Source: Parapristionchus giblindavisi (Eukaryota > Nematoda > Chromadorea > Rhabditida > Diplogasteridae). From it: 64,000 nt of DNA. The position numbers and the translations under genes are program-made. The stretch spans positions 372,001 through 436,000 of the forward strand of contig CALSFV010000064.1 in the NCBI GenBank assembly GCA_943737045.1. The letters run 5' to 3'. The notes under the pieces were generated by a model. It was not told the origin of the DNA. It did not search any database and saw nothing but the letters and a program-made list of their open reading frames with translations. Positions 60,101 to 64,000 of the stretch are shown piece by piece. Position 1 is the stretch's first letter, and every line of letters begins with the position of its first letter.

Positions 60101-63100
60101 TATGTCTTCTTTTTTTCCCCATACGGATAAGACGAATTAGAATATTCTTTCATTTTTTTTGCATTTACTGGTGTATGAGAGAGAACCTATTCTAATAAGT
60201 GATCCATTTGCCTCCATCTATCGGATAGAAGACTTCATGTCCAATCGATCAAATTAATCTTTCACTACTCGCACACTCACTTATCAATAGTTTCTTTTAA
60301 AAAAAGATTTTAAAAGTCCACTGTACGTGTACTTCTTCAATTCAGGATGGGTGAAAACTTTAGAACATTTTCGGCATTTCAATCAGTATTTTATGCCATA
60401 CTCCCTTTACTTATCTCACGACGAAAACAATAATATATCAGAATGTTATAATTTGCATTAAAATTAAACTGTCGCTGTCGAAATCTTTCCCAACCTATTC
60501 CGAGTCAAAATGAATCATGTTTTGTCAGAATACAACGGTGACTAAGACTACGGAGAGTGAACTAAGAGAGTTATTGGAAACAACGAAGAAGATGCATGCA
60601 GACCTTCGATCGAAAGTTAATAAAGCAGAGGAGGAGTGGATAAAGATGCAGGATGAGGTATTCAGTTATTTTCGAAAAAAAATAAATGAGATTTTTTTTT
60701 TGAATTCTTCTGGCACACACTATTCATAAGATTTGCGCAATTTTATCATATTTATAAAGAAAATAATCTCGGTTGAAAATATTATATATACTATTATGTT
60801 TGTAAATATTTTCTGTTGACGCAATGAGTGCGTATTCTTCATTATCTGATTTGTAACGATCACTTCAGTTATCTTCGATGGAATGTTCTTTGGCTGAATC
60901 GAAGGCATCAGAGAAAGTGGAAGATTCGAGACAAAGACGATACGAAACGAAGATTGAGATATTGAGACTTGAACCGTAAGTTAATCGTTGATATTAATAA
61001 TAGTAGGGATTTTCCAAAATCTTGGTTTCTCAATATAAAGGAAGCGTCACCTCTCTCAATGGTCTCTACATTGGGTACAAAATTTCTCTGTTCTCTAACA
61101 ACTAGAAAGCATTGCAAATCGAAGAGGCCGTTGAGAGAGGTTACGTTCCCTATAGTAGATCAATTCTATCTACCGCCCAATTGAAATTCATACGATTACT
61201 ACAATGATACATTCATGCCCGAAACCATTATGGATAATTATTGAATTGAATAGTCTGGGCATACGAATGTATACACATAGATTAGAACATTAAACATTTT
61301 GCTTGTATAATATTCATATCATTCACTTATTATTCAAATATTATAAAAAGTATATCTCAAGTGCCAATTCAAAGGGAAATTGCTAGTTTTCTAGTGAATG
61401 TGTGGTGCAATTCTATCTTCGTAAGGTCAAATTCTTATAAGATATATAAATATACGGACATAAATCATGCAAGGATTGAACTGTATGACTGCAGGGCACC
61501 AACCATGTACGCTACGTATGAATCGATAGTGAATGGACAAGTGAAGAAGAAGAAGAGGAAGAAAGATGAGAGTGAAGGAGCAACGACAGAGAAATTGAAA
61601 CTAAACCGGAAGTGAGTATTCACAATTTAATATTTAAATTGAAATCTTATTTTAGAGTCGAAATGGAACGTCTGAAAACGGGAGAGACCGAGAAGAGAGT
61701 AAACAAGTTGAAGGCAAAGTTGAATGTATGTTTCACTGATATTGTTAGAGCTCTCGTTCATCTGATTGTTAATATTGAAATCACACTCTTGAACCAATAA
61801 ATTTATCCTCAGAATACAGTCGGAGCTTCCACGTTATTTCTAGTTTTAATTGTCTCTAAAATTCTTATTCTGTTTAACGATCATGCCCATTCAAGAAAAC
61901 AGAAGAAGTAGAACTTTTAGAACCCGTTGTTTCTTATTAGTGATCTGCTGGAAGAATTATATTTTACCATTTCTCGAATACTTTGGTTAAACGAGCATTT
62001 TATTCTATTCAGGCAATCAAAGAAGAAGAAGAGTCGATATTGGATAAGATCGTTGATGGAGATACCGTATACCCAGAGGGAATCTTCTCAGGAACCGACG
62101 ACGATGATGATGACGAACAGACTACGGTAGATACACCATTGACACCCAGGAAGAGGTTGATTATGTTCTTCTTATTTTAATTTTTTTGGAATCGGAAATT
62201 TTTTTGCACATTACAAGATATTGATTGGTATCTAATTATAAGACATTTTTGGAAATACTGCTGTGATTTTCAGTAAAAGCGGCAGCAAGACTAGTAAGAA
62301 AGGAAGAAGTAAATCAACTGGACGTTCATCAGCCAACAACAATCCGGATGCTAAACGACGGTTATCGGTAGGTGTCTTAATAGTTCCGCTATTAGATCCG
62401 GTTATAGTTGGTCAGAAACCGCGAACGCGACGCCGCATCGGTCATCACTGAGGAAAACGCACGCGTCGAAGCGGAAGCTGAACGGTTGCAAAGGGAGAAT
62501 GTACAAATGGAAGCGAGGATCAATATGTTATTAGAGGAGATCGAGGTATGGTACAGATGGTGCAATGAATGAAATGTCTATTTCTTTTGATTGTTCTTTT
62601 ATAGGTACGATTATTTTTTCGTTTCCAAATTCCAAGGGTTAAAATTAGTGCACTTTCACAGAAAAAAATTAGATACCAATAAAATTCTCAAAGGTAAAAA
62701 TAGCGATACAACCCCTTATTCAAGCCACACGATGTCTTGCTCTGTTTAAAATTAGTTGAATTTCAGAAAATGCAGCGAGAGAAGATAACTCTGAAGGAGC
62801 ATATCAGTGAAGTTGAGAAGAAAGCTGCGGAATCAGAAAAGGCACGAGAACAAATCGAAGTTAAGATGAAAAAGAAATTGAAGAAAAAGGCAAGTTTTCA
62901 TTCTGTAACTCCAGGTGCACTTTGAAACTATTTAAGACACCGGCTCAGTAAGATTCGAGGGTTGAGCCAGTGACCCCGGACATCGACCTCACCGATTTGG
63001 CTCAAAACATTTTTATGGATACCCCCATGGGCCCCCATCACAAAATGGGTATTCATTTGGGTTTGTTCCTTAAAACACAGATGTGGCGGATTTTCGAAAT

Positions 63101-64000
63101 TTGAAAACTCGATTTTCACCAAACAAAAATGGAGCGACCTAGGACCAATGTTAGTGTCGATTAATTATTAGTATAAATAAACAACAAAAACTGGATATAC
63201 GACGGTCCGGAGATCCGATCGCAAACTGATTTTTTTACCTTCTCAAAACATTCTAAAATTAATTAAAATTTTAAAACAAAAAAGTGCAGTCCAATTTTTG
63301 ACTCTTCTTATAGAGCAAAACATTCCGCGTCGAATGAGCGAAACAAATTAAAAATAGAAAGGTACCTATTTTGAGAAAAACGGACCTGAAGATGACCAGA
63401 AATTATTTTTGTTTTCAAAACCCCTCATGTTTGTACTCATATTGAAGAGCTCGTCGAGTGGAACAACTTTTATGTTGAACGTTTTGTCTGAAACTCATGT
63501 ACAAGAGAGTATCACACGTTTTCTTGCTAATTTTGAGTAAAACTAAAATAAAATATTTTTAAAACAAAAAAGTGCAGACCAATTTTTACGTCATCTTGTA
63601 GAGCAAAAAATTCCGCGTCGAATAAGGGAAGAAAATGAAAAATCGAAGGACCCGTCTTTTGAGATAAATAGACCTGAAGTTGACCCAAAAATATTTTTGT
63701 TTTCAAACCCCCTTGTGTTTGTATCCATGTTGAAGAGCTCGGCGAGTAGAACAACTGTCATGTTAAGCATTTCGTTTGAAACGCATGCACAAGATAAATA
63801 CATGAGTTTACTTAATTCACACGGTTTTTCAGTCAAGTTTGAGTAAAACAATAGTAAAATATTTTTGTGAACAAAATGCTTTCGCCTATTATAGCGAATA
63901 AGTCTCGAGGGACTTTTCGGTGTGTCTGGCTTGATCAGATGTATACCAGCAAATACGATTTCTAATTGATTATACAATTTTATCGTTTCAGGAGACAGTC
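57159..64000 (+). CDS. long coiled-coil protein, 3' end beyond the window
   Basis: Sixteen exons seen: 57159-57281, 57946-58065, 58325-58423, 59097-59193, 59453-59562, 59717-59851, 59913-59993, 60529-60657, 60869-60975, 61495-61611, 61656-61725, 62013-62155, 62274-62367, 62408-62545, 62767-62889 and 63992-64000. They give about 565 residues so far. A basic N-terminus (MSKRPSVVDLRRGRITEKVG) leads into nearly continuous heptad-like Glu/Lys/Leu sequence, interrupted by KKKKRKKDE, an acidic run of six Asp (GTDDDDDDE), and a Lys/Ser/Gly segment (KSGSKTSKKGRSKS), then more coiled coil (EAEAERLQRENVQMEARINM). A structural role (cytoskeleton, centrosome, cilium or chromosome axis) is likely from composition, but no family was recognised. 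The ATG directly follows a TTGTAG acceptor. Intron 62890-63991 starts with GC instead of GT and holds a transposon. Introns after 59562 and 59851 contain ATCTTTG repeats. Confidence 0.82.
58444..58880. mobile_element. 437-bp TA-flanked palindromic MITE in an intron of the coiled-coil gene
   Basis: Ends GGGAATGG...TATGGTTGAAATTACGG and inverse (CCGTAATTTCAACCAT...ATTCCC), with TA at 58442-58443 and 58881-58882. Arms of over 180 bases pair (GTGACCTACATAGCGATAAT; CAACTTTCAAAAGTTGCAATT). Confidence 0.85.
62889..62895 (+). promoter_or_regulatory. GC-type 5' splice site (AAG|GCAAGT)
   Basis: The exon ends AAGAAAAAG and is followed by GCAAGTTTTC. No GT donor keeps the frame nearby, and the next exon (from 63992) follows TTTCAG in the same phase. 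Apart from the C, the site is a perfect consensus, as is usual for GC-AG introns. Confidence 0.65.
62934..63850 (+). mobile_element. partial relative of the TTAA-flanked palindromic element
   Basis: Begins GACACCGGCTCAGTAAGATT directly after TTAA (62930-62933), then follows the 43.48 kb element: CGACCTCACCGATTTGGCTC, CCCCATGGGCCCCCATCACA, and two forward internal units (about 63290 and 63580). No inverted arm and no closing end were seen before the acceptor at 63991, so it looks like a truncated or single-arm copy. Confidence 0.75.

Overview
The window looks like chromosomal DNA of a free-living-type nematode (Rhabditida, possibly diplogastrid-like). Genes are cut into many exons of about 40-150 bases, with short GT-AG introns ending in TTTCAG-like sites. 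Several start codons sit directly behind a splice acceptor with no upstream exon, as expected for spliced-leader trans-splicing. The WD40 gene is very close to nematode WDR-5.1. The DNA is AT-rich and full of fold-back DNA transposons. No CRISPR array, rRNA gene, functional tRNA gene or bacterial operon was seen.

Layout: 0.7-2.6 kb (minus) is a small multi-pass membrane protein. 4.0-7.1 kb (minus) is a secreted saposin-like cysteine protein with a hAT-like MITE in its largest intron. 7.84-10.19 kb is a dead Tc1/mariner element with a second fold-back element nested in it. 11.65-16.77 kb (plus) is a GH18 chitinase with a C-terminal chitin-binding domain; one intron carries a 1.66 kb palindrome and another a cryptic promoter plus signal-peptide exon. 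17.10-19.75 kb (plus) is WDR5, a core subunit of COMPASS/MLL histone methyltransferase complexes. 20-22.1 kb holds several small inverted-repeat elements. 22.83-23.78 kb (plus) is a secreted ten-cysteine protein of unknown family. 25.82-31.77 kb (minus) is a complete 17-exon M14 metallocarboxypeptidase (CPD/CPM/CPE type) with a hydrophobic C-terminus. 32-38 kb holds purine-rich simple repeats, a SINE copy and fold-back elements. 38.60-42.15 kb (plus) is an intact 13-exon gene for a THAP-domain, Kolobok-type DDE transposase-like protein. 42.36-42.98 kb (minus) is a TOM20-like N-terminal fragment. 43.48-45.53 kb is a TTAA-flanked palindrome. 45.5-57 kb is poorly resolved minus-strand gene territory with GGGAGA/GGTAGA arrays and a few phase-consistent exon chains. 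57.16 kb to the end (plus) is a long coiled-coil protein that runs off the window.

The gene products do not form one pathway. Chitin remodelling, peptide processing, small secreted cysteine-rich proteins, chromatin regulation and mitochondrial import lie side by side. The main signals beyond ordinary genes are four. A shared promoter plus signal-peptide exon appears both inside the chitinase gene and in front of the ten-cysteine gene. A strand-coupled ATCTTTG heptamer lies in introns. An unusual density of large palindromes, mostly in introns, includes one whose TA target site forms part of a 5' splice site. A possibly active TTAA-type transposase gene lies 1.3 kb from a TTAA-flanked non-autonomous palindrome. 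All exon models were joined by hand from splice signals and reading phase, without transcripts.
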